From: Anaerolineales bacterium
GTDB taxonomy: Bacteria; Chloroflexota; Anaerolineae; 4572-78; J111
DNA: 64,000 nucleotides
Reading direction: 5' to 3'
Assembly (NCBI GenBank): GCA_020634935.1
Contig: JACKAT010000029.1
Location: forward strand, 3,688 to 67,687
Shown: positions 1 through 8,701 of the stretch, in pieces
Layout: each line of letters opens with the position of its first letter
How positions within the stretch are numbered: the first letter of the stretch is position 1
Translations under genes and position numbers: made by a program
The notes under the pieces: model-generated
Seen by the model: the letters and a program-made list of their open reading frames with translations, nothing else
Databases searched by the model: none
Told to the model about the DNA's origin: nothing

Positions 1-935
1 TGTTAGCGGCGGCGCCCCTGTTGAGCAATCTGTGGGCCACCGAGCAAGCGGCCCCTCTAGCCGATTATTTCCCGCCCAGCTTTCTCGATGCCTTTGCCGG
101 AGCTACTCTGGCCGGGGCCAGCCGGGACAATCAGTTATGGGGCCTGCCCGATACCACCGGCTTTCACCTGCTGCTTTTTTACAATCGCGCCCTGATCGAC
201 ACGCCGCCGGGCAGTGTCGCCGATATGGTCGATCAGGCAGAATCATTAACCGAAGACACGCAGTGGGGGCTGGGCCTTAACAGCTACGATCCCATCTGGC
301 TGCTGCCCTGGTTAGGCGCGGTCGGCGGGTGGTTGACTGATGAGACCGGCGAACCCTCATTAGACCCGGCCGCCGTGGAAGCCGCTCTTGAACTTTATCT
401 GGGCTGGCACAATCAAACCAGAGGCATCGCACCACGGCAAACCTACGAAGCTATGCGCCAGGGGTTTCTGGACGGAAAGACAGCGATGATTATCGACGGC
501 GAATGGGCCGTGAGCGAATTGAGCCAGGTCGAAAATTTCGACTGGGGCCTGGCTCGCCTGCCGGATGTGGAGGGCCAGCCGGCCACGCCACTGATTTTGG
601 GCCGCTATTGGGCCATCAATCCGACCGTTACGGGCGACCGGGCGTTGGCCGTGACCGCCTTTTTGGAGCATGTGACTGAACCGGAGCGCCAGTTGGCCTG
701 GACCACGCAGTTTGGCCTGCTGCCCACACGCCGCGAAGCGCTGGATGATCCCCAAATTACCAATGATCCCGTGCTGCGCGTCGATGCCGCCCAAATGTTG
801 GCCGGCCGTTCGGCGCCGTTGGGCGCCAATGTCAACACCTTGCTCGATGCCATGCGCGAGCCGCTTCGAGCCGCACTTGACGGCCAAATGACGGCTCAAG
901 AAGCGGCGGCCGCGATGACGGCGAATTTGAAGTGA
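1..935 (+). CDS. extracellular solute-binding protein (sugar ABC transporter type), 5' truncated
   Basis: The reading frame is already open at the left edge, so the N-terminus, with any signal peptide, lies outside the window. The visible part is about 310 residues. It has the look of family 1 solute-binding proteins, the periplasmic or lipid-anchored receptors of sugar ABC importers. The segment around DGKTAMIIDGEW is the usual 'G+aAM.i.G.W' signature of that family, and the C-terminal LLDAMREPLRAALDGQMTAQEA is typical of the closing helices. Permease genes are not visible and would be expected upstream. The substrate cannot be read from the sequence. The family call is fairly sure. Confidence 0.85.
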   Translation, partial: LAAAPLLSNLWATEQAAPLADYFPPSFLDAFAGATLAGASRDNQLWGLPDTTGFHLLLFYNRALIDTPPGSVADMVDQAESLTEDTQWGLGLNSYDPIWLLPWLGAVGGWLTDETGEPSLDPAAVEAALELYLGWHNQTRGIAPRQTYEAMRQGFLDGKTAMIIDGEWAVSELSQVENFDWGLARLPDVEGQPATPLILGRYWAINPTVTGDRALAVTAFLEHVTEPERQLAWTTQFGLLPTRREALDDPQITNDPVLRVDAAQMLAGRSAPLGANVNTLLDAMREPLRAALDGQMTAQEAAAAMTANLK

Positions 936-984
936 TAAGTTAGGGCGAGAGATTGGCCAACGAACCAGACCTGACTGGTTTTTA

Positions 985-1121
985 CTATCTTTGCACTTTG
1001 TAGAAATAGACAGGATTTACAAGATTTACAGAATAAAAAAATTTACATAATCTTGATAATCTTGTTAATTCTGTCTAATTTTCCTCTTCAATTTGGGCAA
1101 TTCCTAAAAGTGCAAACATAG
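985..1121. repeat. nested inverted repeat containing a GACAGGATTTACA-type palindrome
   Basis: The gap between the solute-binding gene and the DUF2723 gene holds no ORF. Outer arms CTATCTTTGCACTTT (985-999) and AAAGTGCAAACATAG (1107-1121) match at 14 of 15 positions as an inverted repeat. Inside them, 1008-1076 is an imperfect palindrome beginning AGACAGGATTTACA and ending TTAATTCTGTCT. The inner palindrome recurs at 14655-14725, 43852-43921 and 57008-57073. The size and terminal inverted repeats suggest a small non-autonomous mobile element or REP-like sequence. Confidence 0.7.
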
Positions 1122-1231
1122 AGTGGTTTTATAAGGTTTAGGTAAGTGGAAATAAAAGGCCAATTGGGCCAAATTTTACTCCGAACGATATCTTCGAAAA
1201 CCGGTCAGGTCTTGATTTCACGGGAAGCCCC

Positions 1232-3124
1232 TCAGGAATCCAACCGAATAATCTGCTCCGCCAGGTTTTCAAATCCCTCGGCAGTGGACCGATAAATGAC
1301 AATTTGGACGGCGTCCGGTTTGAGGCCGGATGGCAAAGGTAGGGCATACACGTCGCGCACCATCACCCCGGCGGGCCAGCGGCTAGTGGGATAGACGCCC
1401 CACACCGGCTGGTGATCTTGAATGAGCGGTTCACCCCCCACCGCAATCGGCTGTCCGGCGACCAGCGGTCGAACCGATATAGTGTAGTCGTAATCAAGCG
1501 GCGTTGAAGTTTGCCAATAAAGCGCCACCTGCCACAGATCGGCATCGACCATCTCCCAACCGGTCAGGCGCAGCTCGTCGCCAAACGACGCGTCGAGCGG
1601 GTGGGCGGTAGCTGGTATCTGAGTTGGCGGTGGATCAGGTAGTGCGATGAGTTCCAAACCGGCGGCCTGGGGCGTTAGCCCGCTTGCGTCAATCACCTCA
1701 GGCGCAGCCGCAGCCGCTTGGCGGGTGATGTAAAGGTTGAAGCCGGAAGGATTAATGTCTGCCGGTTTCAATCGGCCGGGATCAGTTGGTACAATACCTG
1801 AGGCCGCGCCCCAGACCGTCCCCAAATAATCGAGTGCGACCTTTTCCTCAAAGCTGCTAGCGATGACTGCTGGCGTTTGGGGCGAGTCGGCCAGAATGGC
1901 CCATCCCGGATCGAGGCCGGTATCGGCGGGCAGATTGTGCTGGTTAGCTCGGGGCAGGTTGGTGGCGAAACGGTAGACCAGTAGAGCGGCCAGGAAGAGA
2001 ATGATGAATGATGACCGCTGACCACTGATAGCTGACCGCTGATAGCTGACCGCCGACAGCTTCTGAAGTCCAGCGGCGAAACCGATGGTAAAGATGGGGT
2101 AGGCGGGAATAATGACCTGAAACCAATTACCAAAGCGGTAGGTCCAGCAGAAGATGAAGTAGATGAGCAAGGTACTGTACAGGAAAATAGCCCGACGGCG
2201 ACCTAAATAGGCCAGCCCGATCAGGCCGCCGATCAAAACTAGCCAGGTGAGTTCATATCCCATCAATGCCGGAAATTCGGCGGTGAAGAAGTTTTGCCAA
2301 CCGAGGCCGGGGGCCAGTTCATCGCGGCCCTGTTGGATGGTTAAAAAATTGACGAACCAGGTCCAGGCCGTTGGCCACTGCCCCTGGCCGCGCCATTCAG
2401 GATGCTGAGCGCCCCGAATGTAAATGTAAAAATAGCTAAGTAGGGGAAGGCCAGTTACGTTGATGGCTTGTAAAATAAGCTTAGGCCGTTTGAGATAGAC
2501 CATTAGCATTGGCCCTTGTGGAGTTGGTCGGGAAAAAACAAACCACAACAGCGGCGGCAGAATAAAGAGAGTCGTCACCATGTTGGCTAACATCGTGCCG
2601 CTGACAAAGGCCATACCCAACAACAGCGAGTCACGCGGCGATTTCTCCCACTCGAAGGCCAGCCAGATCAGCAGCAGGGTTTGAAAGACGGCGCTGGTAT
2701 ACTGCTCGGTGGTGACGGTGTAATACCAGAAAAAATAAGTGGTGGCGTGAAAAGCGGTCAATAGAGCGGCCGGGAGGCGGCGCTTGAAGATATCGCGCAG
2801 AATTAGGTATAACACCGCCAGCGAAGCCAATCCCCACAGCATCGAGTAGGCGGACAAAATTTGAATCGGGTTGAGAAGCCAGCCGAAGAGACCCCGGCCG
2901 AGTCGAAACCAGAGCCAGCCGCCCATGGTGTAGAGCGGATAACCCGGCGCGTTGCTGGGTCGCGCCTCGACCTGGGCGTATTGGTGAGTAATCAGATCGC
3001 CGCCGGTGAGTTCATCGGGGCGCAAACCGTTGTCCAGCGTGACCAGATAGAGCGCCATCAGGCTGAGCAGCAGCAGCAGACCGCCCCATCGACGCAGTAG
3101 AAAAGAATTTTTGACGAATTGCAT
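1232..3124 (-). CDS. DUF2723-like polytopic membrane protein (putative glycosyltransferase of the TMEM260/GT-C type)
   Basis: This 630-residue protein starts with a hydrophobic segment (residues 14-28) and has about ten membrane segments over its first 380 residues. The rest is a soluble C-terminal domain. Near residue 58 it carries APGYPLYT, the hallmark of DUF2723 proteins, a GT-C-like family related to eukaryotic TMEM260 O-mannosyltransferases. The role would be transfer of a sugar from a lipid carrier outside the membrane, but the acceptor is unknown. A consensus promoter lies just upstream (3159-3187). Around residues 355-372 the protein contains a Ser/Gln/Arg-rich insert encoded by a short tandem DNA repeat (2011-2060). 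The family call is good and the enzymatic role is inferred. Confidence 0.75.
   Translation of the reverse strand: MQFVKNSFLLRRWGGLLLLLSLMALYLVTLDNGLRPDELTGGDLITHQYAQVEARPSNAPGYPLYTMGGWLWFRLGRGLFGWLLNPIQILSAYSMLWGLASLAVLYLILRDIFKRRLPAALLTAFHATTYFFWYYTVTTEQYTSAVFQTLLLIWLAFEWEKSPRDSLLLGMAFVSGTMLANMVTTLFILPPLLWFVFSRPTPQGPMLMVYLKRPKLILQAINVTGLPLLSYFYIYIRGAQHPEWRGQGQWPTAWTWFVNFLTIQQGRDELAPGLGWQNFFTAEFPALMGYELTWLVLIGGLIGLAYLGRRRAIFLYSTLLIYFIFCWTYRFGNWFQVIIPAYPIFTIGFAAGLQKLSAVSYQRSAISGQRSSFIILFLAALLVYRFATNLPRANQHNLPADTGLDPGWAILADSPQTPAVIASSFEEKVALDYLGTVWGAASGIVPTDPGRLKPADINPSGFNLYITRQAAAAAPEVIDASGLTPQAAGLELIALPDPPPTQIPATAHPLDASFGDELRLTGWEMVDADLWQVALYWQTSTPLDYDYTISVRPLVAGQPIAVGGEPLIQDHQPVWGVYPTSRWPAGVMVRDVYALPLPSGLKPDAVQIVIYRSTAEGFENLAEQIIRLDS
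2011..2060. repeat. in-frame short tandem repeat inside the DUF2723 gene
   Basis: Alternating units of the type GCTGACC-GCTGATA (GCTGACC, ACTGATA, GCTGACC, GCTGATA, GCTGACC) form a degenerate 14-bp tandem repeat inside the coding region. Read on the minus strand it encodes the hydrophilic string SAVSYQRSAISGQRSS between two membrane segments. The same text flavour is common as intergenic junk repeats in cyanobacteria and Chloroflexota, so this looks like a repeat that landed in, or expanded in, a loop without breaking the frame. Confidence 0.7.
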
Positions 3125-3158
3125 TGTAGATTTAAGACCATGTTAATTATGGGGGCGT

Positions 3159-3187
3159 ACTATAGGCTAGGAAAATTCGCTTGTCAA
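3159..3187 (-). promoter_or_regulatory. sigma70-type promoter for the DUF2723 gene
   Basis: On the minus strand a perfect TTGACA (3187-3182) is followed after 17 bp by TATAGT (3164-3159). The predicted start of transcription is roughly 30 bases before the ATG at 3124. It stands back to back with a plus-strand promoter at 3200-3228. Confidence 0.7.
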
Positions 3188-3199
3188 AAACCCTGATAA

Positions 3200-3228
3200 T
3201 TGACAGAATATCTTGGTGACGTTACCAT
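3200..3228 (+). promoter_or_regulatory. sigma70-type promoter for the sortase gene
   Basis: TTGACA (3200-3205) is followed after 17 bp by TACCAT (3223-3228), with the -35 perfect and the -10 matching at four of six positions. It would give a leader of about 100 bases before the sortase start codon at 3341. It is divergent from, and 12 bp away from, the promoter of the neighbouring membrane protein. Confidence 0.55.
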
Positions 3229-3340
3229 GAACTTAAATTCGGTAGCGGTTCAGAGAACTGGCCCTGTTGCTAAGCTCGTCATCTGGTCTGCTGAATAGAT
3301 AAAATGACCGTCACTTTATGAGGTTAACGACCAATAGCCC

Positions 3341-4426
3341 ATGAACGAACATCCAACCACCCAACTACCAAAAACACCGGATTTACAACCCCTGCCATCA
3401 ACCGCTGCTAAGGTATGGAATATAGTTAGCCTGCTGCTAACGCTGGCCGGCATCTCCCTGATGGGCGTTGGCGGGGTGATGTATCTTAATCAGATGATCG
3501 AGGCCAGCAAACCACCACCGGCTCGCATCCTCCAAGTCACCATTGATTCTAATCCTGTCTCGACGGCGACTATACCGGCCAGTCCAACAGCCCAGACTGC
3601 CCCCGTGTCAGCCGCCCCCATTACGCGTCCTAAAACCAAACCCGAGGTAGAAAACCATTTATCTGATACGGTCGTAGCGAAAGCGCCAGCCGATATCGTG
3701 CCAGACGTTCCGGCGGCAGCCCCGACGACGGTAGAGGAACCAACCGAGCCGGTCCCTCCTACTATCGAACCGGAGCCGACTCAACCCATCGCTGCGGCAA
3801 CCCAGTCATCACCAGTTGAAGAAACGTTATCGCTGGCCGATAACCCCCTCGTGGTGGTTGAGGAGGAGAGTGCGCCGCCGGTCGAGGTGGAGGTTCCGGC
3901 TCCGGCCGCTGAAGCGCCGCCGGCCCCACCCACGCCGCTAACCACTGATGGGACTCGCCTGACGCGGCTTGTGGCGGAAAGTATCGGGCTAGATACGGAA
4001 GTGGTTGAGGTAGGGTGGACTCAAATCACTGAATACGGCGTGACCTCCAATGTATGGGTAGTCGCTGATTATGTGGCCGGCTGGCACAAAAACTCAGCAC
4101 TGCCTGGCCAGGGCGGCAACATTGTTCTGTCCGGCCATCACAATATCAAGGGTGAGGTTTTTCGCTATATTGTCGATCTGGAGCCGGGGGCGATCATTAC
4201 CCTTTATGACCAGGAGGGGCGAACGTTTAATTACTATGTCGAAGACAAATTTATTGTCAAAGATAAAGGCGAGCCGGAAGCCATTCGCCGTGAAAACGCT
4301 AAATGGATTGGCCCGTTTAATGAGGAACGGCTGACCCTGGTTACCTGCTGGCCTTACACTAATAATACGCATCGCGTGATCGTTATTGCCAAACCCGTAG
4401 TTGAAGCCCAAACCAGCGGCGAATAG
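3341..4426 (+). CDS. membrane-anchored sortase with long Pro/Ala/Thr linker
   Basis: This is a 361-residue sortase. Residues 1-30 are cytoplasmic and residues 27-50 form one membrane anchor. Residues 65-205 are a Pro/Ala/Thr/Glu-rich spacer that would carry the enzyme through a cell envelope layer. Residues 206-355 form the sortase domain. The catalytic residues are visible: His266 in VLSGHHN, Cys336 in LVTCWPY and Arg345 in NTHRVIV. Sortases cleave sorting signals and transfer the protein to an amino-group acceptor. The TCWP sequence after the cysteine resembles class D/E enzymes. No LPxTG-like sorting signal was seen in any protein of the window, so its substrates lie elsewhere. The next gene follows after 27 bp, suggesting co-transcription. 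Confidence 0.9.
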   Translation: MNEHPTTQLPKTPDLQPLPSTAAKVWNIVSLLLTLAGISLMGVGGVMYLNQMIEASKPPPARILQVTIDSNPVSTATIPASPTAQTAPVSAAPITRPKTKPEVENHLSDTVVAKAPADIVPDVPAAAPTTVEEPTEPVPPTIEPEPTQPIAAATQSSPVEETLSLADNPLVVVEEESAPPVEVEVPAPAAEAPPAPPTPLTTDGTRLTRLVAESIGLDTEVVEVGWTQITEYGVTSNVWVVADYVAGWHKNSALPGQGGNIVLSGHHNIKGEVFRYIVDLEPGAIITLYDQEGRTFNYYVEDKFIVKDKGEPEAIRRENAKWIGPFNEERLTLVTCWPYTNNTHRVIVIAKPVVEAQTSGE

Positions 4427-4453
4427 TAGTTAAACAGTCACCATAATTTAACC

Positions 4454-5146
4454 ATGTATTTTATTCACACACCTATTATTTGGCAGGAATTTCCTCAGCT
4501 TGTGCCGGGGATGCTATTGGTTGAAGATATCCACCCGCAGGCGGAAATCGGCCACCTGATCCAGCCGTTGTACCAACAGGCTCGCGCCCGATTAAGCCAG
4601 ACCTCGGAAGGCCAAATGCCTGAAGTAAGCGCCTGGCGGCGCGTTTACAGCCAGATGGGGCTTAAGCCGACCCAATATCGCTCAGCGGCGGAAGCCCTGC
4701 TGCGTCGCTTCAGAAAAGAAGATCAACTGCCTTCGCTGCACCCGCTGGTCGATTTTTGCAATGCTGTATCTGTGGCTTTTGCTTTGCCCATTGCCGTGAT
4801 CGATGTGGCCCATGTCGCCACATTTATCGAGGTTCGGCCAGCGGTGGGGAGTGAAAAATACCTGGCTTTTAGCGGCGAGATCGAAACACCGCCGGCCGGT
4901 GAAATTATTTTCGCTGATGCCATCGATGAAGTACACGCCCGGCGCTGGACGTTTCGCCAGAGCCGCCGCTCGACCATCAGCCCTGAAACTCGCCAAGCCT
5001 TAATCGTTAGCGAAGCCATGCACGAAACAGGGCTGACTGACATGAAACTGCTGCTAGACACCCTTATTAGCGGCTCAACCGAGTTGTATACTGCCCCCCA
5101 GAAACACGCTATTCTCTCACTTGAAGCACCCCGATTTGAGTTTTAG
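4454..5146 (+). CDS. B3/B4 (PheRS beta-like) tRNA-binding domain protein
   Basis: This 230-residue soluble protein matches the B3/B4 fold found in the editing region of phenylalanyl-tRNA synthetase beta chain and in free-standing relatives. The signature is WRRVYSQMGLKPTQYRSAAEALLRR followed by SLHPLVDFCNAVSVAFALPIAV, in which the conserved 'N.vsl...lPig..D' segment is clear (the first string is residues about 55-80). Free-standing B3/B4 proteins are thought to act on mischarged tRNA or amino-acid derivatives, but none is well characterised. It sits 27 bp behind the sortase gene with no functional link apparent. Confidence 0.8.
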   Translation: MYFIHTPIIWQEFPQLVPGMLLVEDIHPQAEIGHLIQPLYQQARARLSQTSEGQMPEVSAWRRVYSQMGLKPTQYRSAAEALLRRFRKEDQLPSLHPLVDFCNAVSVAFALPIAVIDVAHVATFIEVRPAVGSEKYLAFSGEIETPPAGEIIFADAIDEVHARRWTFRQSRRSTISPETRQALIVSEAMHETGLTDMKLLLDTLISGSTELYTAPQKHAILSLEAPRFEF

Positions 5147-5253
5147 GGTAAAAATCAGACTTAAGAGCGAGTGCCAACTTTAAATCTCGGGTTGATTATC
5201 TGACCAATTACCCGCTCCCAAACCAAAAATTCAATACGAACAGAGGAGTTTTT

Positions 5254-6399
5254 GTGATAATTCGGGTCACTATTTTTTCACTATTACTTTGGCTCGCTTG
5301 GGCTGGCGCCGCGCTGGCTCAATCGCCGGTTATTACCGTTACCATTACCTCCGCTGACACGGCCCCCGGTGAGTTTTTTCTAACACCGGCGGGATCACCG
5401 TTTCGATTTGCCTCGACCCGCACCGCCGTGTTAATAAATAACCACGGAACGGTAACCTGGCAGCAGGAACATGAGTGGATCGATTTCAAACGCCAACTCA
5501 ACTTTTATACCGTTATTGACCTTGTTAACGCTCGGGCCCTGGCTATGGATGGACGGTTTAGTGTGGTCGATGAGTGGCAGGCGGTGGGATACAACATTGA
5601 CGTCCATGAGTTTCAGTTGTTACCCAATGGCGATGTGTGGTATTTAATCTATAATCCCCGCGCTCCGACGCCGGCAGAAATTAGCGCTGGCGTGGCGCCT
5701 ACAGCCACCGTTATTAGTTCGATGGTTCAGGCTCAAGACGCGGAAAAAAATGTCTTTTTTGAATGGACCGACCTGGATCATTTGCCGATTACCGGGACAT
5801 TGATCGCCGATTTGGGGGAGAGTTTCGTCGATGCCTATCATGCCAACTCTATAGATTTCGATTTCGACGGTCATGTGTTAGTTTCGTTTCGAAATAGTTG
5901 CTCAGTGGTCAAGATCAATCGATTTACCGGCGCGGTGATATGGCGGCTGGGCGGCATCGATTCTGATTTCACCGGGAATGTGAACTTCTGCACCCAGCAC
6001 GATTTCAGACCAGCGACTTTGAGCCGGTTCAGTAATAATTTAGAGCAGGCATATTATACGGTATTTGATAACACCGGGGCGCGGGGGTTAAAAATCGAAC
6101 TGAATCAGGTATCAATGGTAGCCACAGAGACCATGGCCTACACGAATAATTTACCGATCTACGCCTTCGCCACGGGCAGTACTCAGGAATTAGAAAATGG
6201 TAATGTATTGGTTAGTTGGGGAACAAATCCCAATTTGGGGCCGGACTTTGGGGAACCGGTGAGCCGGGTCGCGTTTACCGAATTTACGGCTGACGGCCGA
6301 AAAGCGTTTGAGGCCGAGATCGGGAGCTATGATTTTAGCTACCGGGTTTATAAATTTAAACCCTTATCGATCTACTGGTTACCGGCGCTGTGGAAATGA
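5254..6399 (+). CDS. secreted arylsulfotransferase-like (ASST family) beta-propeller protein
   Basis: The 381-residue product starts at a GTG preceded by CAGAGGAG. It begins with a signal peptide (residues 1-22, ending ALAQS). The body resembles the arylsulfotransferase (ASST/Arylsulfotran_2) beta-propeller: DVHEFQLLPNGDVWYL, then DAYHANSIDFDFDGHVLVSFR, then INRFTGAVIWRLGG and a CTQHDFR segment. Those His-containing blade motifs (VHEF, YHANS, QHDF) are conserved in the family. True ASSTs move sulfate between phenolic compounds. Many relatives outside enterobacteria have not been tested, so the enzyme activity is uncertain although the fold call is strong. Confidence 0.8.
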   Translation: MIIRVTIFSLLLWLAWAGAALAQSPVITVTITSADTAPGEFFLTPAGSPFRFASTRTAVLINNHGTVTWQQEHEWIDFKRQLNFYTVIDLVNARALAMDGRFSVVDEWQAVGYNIDVHEFQLLPNGDVWYLIYNPRAPTPAEISAGVAPTATVISSMVQAQDAEKNVFFEWTDLDHLPITGTLIADLGESFVDAYHANSIDFDFDGHVLVSFRNSCSVVKINRFTGAVIWRLGGIDSDFTGNVNFCTQHDFRPATLSRFSNNLEQAYYTVFDNTGARGLKIELNQVSMVATETMAYTNNLPIYAFATGSTQELENGNVLVSWGTNPNLGPDFGEPVSRVAFTEFTADGRKAFEAEIGSYDFSYRVYKFKPLSIYWLPALWK

Positions 6400-6583
6400 C
6401 GCCAGTGGCTAACTAAGAAACTGTTTTAAAAGCCGGCAAGGGTCCACAGATAAACCCAGATGCTCACAGATATGATCAAAATTGAGATAAAAATCCGGGA
6501 TTATCAGGGTAAATCTGTGGACAACTCTAAAAACCCCCACTTTTACAGCTTCTAAGACACGGCCGTTATCGACTAAAAAAAAC

Positions 6584-6611
6584 GCAGAGCTTTGATAGAC
6601 TCTGCATTTTT
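6584..6611. terminator. bidirectional intrinsic terminator between convergent genes
   Basis: GCAGAG (6584-6589) and CTCTGC (6600-6605) form a 6-bp stem with a 10-base loop. It is followed by ATTTTT on the plus strand and by a run of eight T on the minus strand. It lies between the ends of the arylsulfotransferase-like gene and the convergent reductase fusion. The stem is short but flanked by T-runs on both sides, as expected for two-way termination. Confidence 0.6.
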
Positions 6612-6640
6612 GCGGGCCGGAGTTGTCCACGATAGCTTGT

Positions 6641-8308
6641 CTACTTCAACCGGCTCAAATATTGATGGACAAACTGAACGGCAATCGAACCCTCGCCGAC
6701 GGCCGAGGCCACGCGCTTGACCGAGTTGGCCCGCACATCGCCGACCACAAAGATGCCGGGTACGCTGCTTTCCAGCAGATAAGGCGCTCGATCGAGCGGC
6801 CAATCTTTGGACAGCCTGCCGTCCACCAATAACTGCGAACCGGTCAGGACAAAGCCGTGCCGGTCCATAGTAACCACGCCATTTAACCACTCCGTACACG
6901 GCATAGCCCCGATGAAAATGAAAAGAGCAGCCGCAACTTTGGTCTCTTCCTGACCGGTGACATTATCGCGAATGGTGACACATTCCAGGTGGGTGTTGCC
7001 TTCAGCAGAGGTGATGACACTCTGCAAACGTACGGTAATTTTGGGATGCCGCTCAATACGATCAACCAGGTACTGTGACATCTTGGCCCCCAACGAGTTA
7101 CCGCGCACCACCAACGTTACGCTGGCAGCATGTTGAGCCAGATACAGGGCCGCCTGACCGGCCGAGTTGCCTGCTCCAATAATATAAACATCTTGATCTT
7201 GACAAGCCGTGACCTCGGTCAGTGAGGCCCCATAATAGACACCGGCGCCGGTCAATCTTTCCACCCCGGGAATGTTGGGCTTGCCATAACTAAGCCCAAC
7301 CGCAACGATTAAAGCATGGCACGAAATTTCGCTGCCATCGGCCAGAGTTAAAATACGGTAGGGACCTTCAAGCCGCACCGAGGTAGCCTCTTGGGGAGTT
7401 AACATCTCCACCCCAAACCGCTTGGCCTGCACGGTTGCCCGCCGAGCCAAATCGCTGCCGCTCAAACCGGAGGGAAAGCCCAGGTAGTTTTCGATGCGCG
7501 AGCTGGTACCGGCCTGGCCGCCCGGCGCCTGGCGTTCGATCATCACTGTCCGTAACCCTTCCGACGCGCCGTACACCGCCGCCGCCAGACCGGCCGGACC
7601 GCCGCCGACAATAGCTAAATCGTAGAATTTTTCAGTGGCCTGGCGTCTGAGACCGATTTTTTCGGCGATGTCAGCCGGGCTGGCACTCGGCAAGATTTCA
7701 CCTTCGGCTAGCAGCACCACCGGCAGCGAAGCCGTATCGGCCTTTAGATCGCCCATGATGGCTTCAGCCTCGGGATCATGTTCAATATCGAGATATTGAT
7801 AGGGGACCTGATTGCGGGCCAGAAAATCTTTTAGTTCGTGGGTTTCGGGCGACCAACGGTGGCCAATTATTTGGATGCCGCTGAAAGGAGGTCGATAAGA
7901 AGCCTGCCAGTCCTCCAACAAATCATCCAGAACGGGAAAAAGTTTCTCTTCGGGCGGGTCCCACGGTTTCAGCAGATAATAGTGGACGGCTGCTTCGTTA
8001 ATGGCATTGATGGCGGCGTCGGTATCGGCATAGGCGGTTAATAACGCGCGTTTGGCTTCGGGATAAAGTTTCATCGCTTGGCCAAGAAACTCGATACCAT
8101 TCATGTGCGGCATCCGCTGGTCAACTAAAAAGAGCGCCACAGGATCGCGACGCTGCTTTAGTTCGTCCAAAGCCTCTAATCCGGCTGCCCCGGAGTCGGC
8201 CCGCAGGATGCGGTACTCTTCCCCATACTGGCGGCGCAGGTCACGCGCCACGGCCCGCAGTACACCCGGATCGTCATCAACTGAAAGGATCACCGGTTTT
8301 ATCATCAT
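6641..8308 (-). CDS. fused response regulator / glutaredoxin-like / thioredoxin-reductase-like flavoprotein
   Basis: Three domains are visible in 555 residues. Residues 1-125 are a receiver domain with the acidic pair in SVDDDPG and the phosphoacceptor region LFLVDQRMP. Residues about 145-225 resemble a glutaredoxin/thioredoxin fold. Residues about 235-550 are a thioredoxin-reductase-like flavoprotein with the FAD motif GGGPAGLAAAVYGAS and the NADPH motif IIGAGNSAGQAA. Both places where redox CxxC motifs belong are altered: WSPET in the glutaredoxin part and YYGAS around residue 350 in the reductase part. It is therefore probably not a disulfide reductase. I chose the ATG at 8308 because GAGAGGTGGGA lies just upstream; a GTG at 8320 is the alternative. 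Such fusions are known but their function is not settled. Confidence 0.88.
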   Translation of the reverse strand: MMIKPVILSVDDDPGVLRAVARDLRRQYGEEYRILRADSGAAGLEALDELKQRRDPVALFLVDQRMPHMNGIEFLGQAMKLYPEAKRALLTAYADTDAAINAINEAAVHYYLLKPWDPPEEKLFPVLDDLLEDWQASYRPPFSGIQIIGHRWSPETHELKDFLARNQVPYQYLDIEHDPEAEAIMGDLKADTASLPVVLLAEGEILPSASPADIAEKIGLRRQATEKFYDLAIVGGGPAGLAAAVYGASEGLRTVMIERQAPGGQAGTSSRIENYLGFPSGLSGSDLARRATVQAKRFGVEMLTPQEATSVRLEGPYRILTLADGSEISCHALIVAVGLSYGKPNIPGVERLTGAGVYYGASLTEVTACQDQDVYIIGAGNSAGQAALYLAQHAASVTLVVRGNSLGAKMSQYLVDRIERHPKITVRLQSVITSAEGNTHLECVTIRDNVTGQEETKVAAALFIFIGAMPCTEWLNGVVTMDRHGFVLTGSQLLVDGRLSKDWPLDRAPYLLESSVPGIFVVGDVRANSVKRVASAVGEGSIAVQFVHQYLSRLK

Positions 8309-8480
8309 GCGTGTTCCCACCTCTCACGTATTTACTCTAACAAAGCAGGGGGTTGGTACTGGGTCGTAGTAAACGCCTCTTTAAGTTCCAGCCAGCGTTC
8401 TCGATTTGAGAGCCCTGCTCATTTTTAGGCCAAAGACCTGACAGGTTTTGTTGCCTGCGCTAATTTGACGATCATTTTGT

Positions 8481-8612
8481 TATGAGTTACGCAGTTCAAA
8501 AGGTGACAGTCACTTGGATGCGATAAATCGACCTATTTGGGCCAAACGGACGCTCATTTTAATTGAAAAGTGACTGTCACCGGGTTCGTTACACCCAACT
8601 GCGTAAGTCCTA
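8481..8612. repeat. MITE-like element with ACTTACGCAGTT-type ends (copy 1)
   Basis: The left end ATGAGTTACGCAGTT and the right end AACTGCGTAAGTCCTAT form an inverted repeat. A second inverted repeat (GGTGACAGTCACTT to AAGTGACTGTCACC, 8502-8581) sits inside it. A close copy is at 14519-14651 and a more diverged inverted one at 43673-43804. The end sequence alone, with other contents, occurs at 25336-25467. No transposase is encoded. This element accounts for much of the gap between 8309 and 8701; the rest has no ORF I would support. Confidence 0.75.
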
Positions 8613-8701
8613 TTTGTATTGATAATTACTTTTATCGCCAAATTTTGAACTAAACCTGTCAGGCCTAATGATATCTCACTTTATGAGATGCAAAGCGACG
8701 G

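Noticed and set aside
360..899. Minus-strand ORF opposite the solute-binding gene
   Set aside because: The plus frame shows clear family motifs across the same bases. The minus frame has no recognisable domain and no ribosome site that I could support.
3341..4426. Sortase-substrate pair in the window
   Set aside because: I looked for LPxTG-like motifs with a following hydrophobic segment and basic tail at the ends of the secreted proteins (arylsulfotransferase-like, Calx-beta, clostripain-like) and found none.
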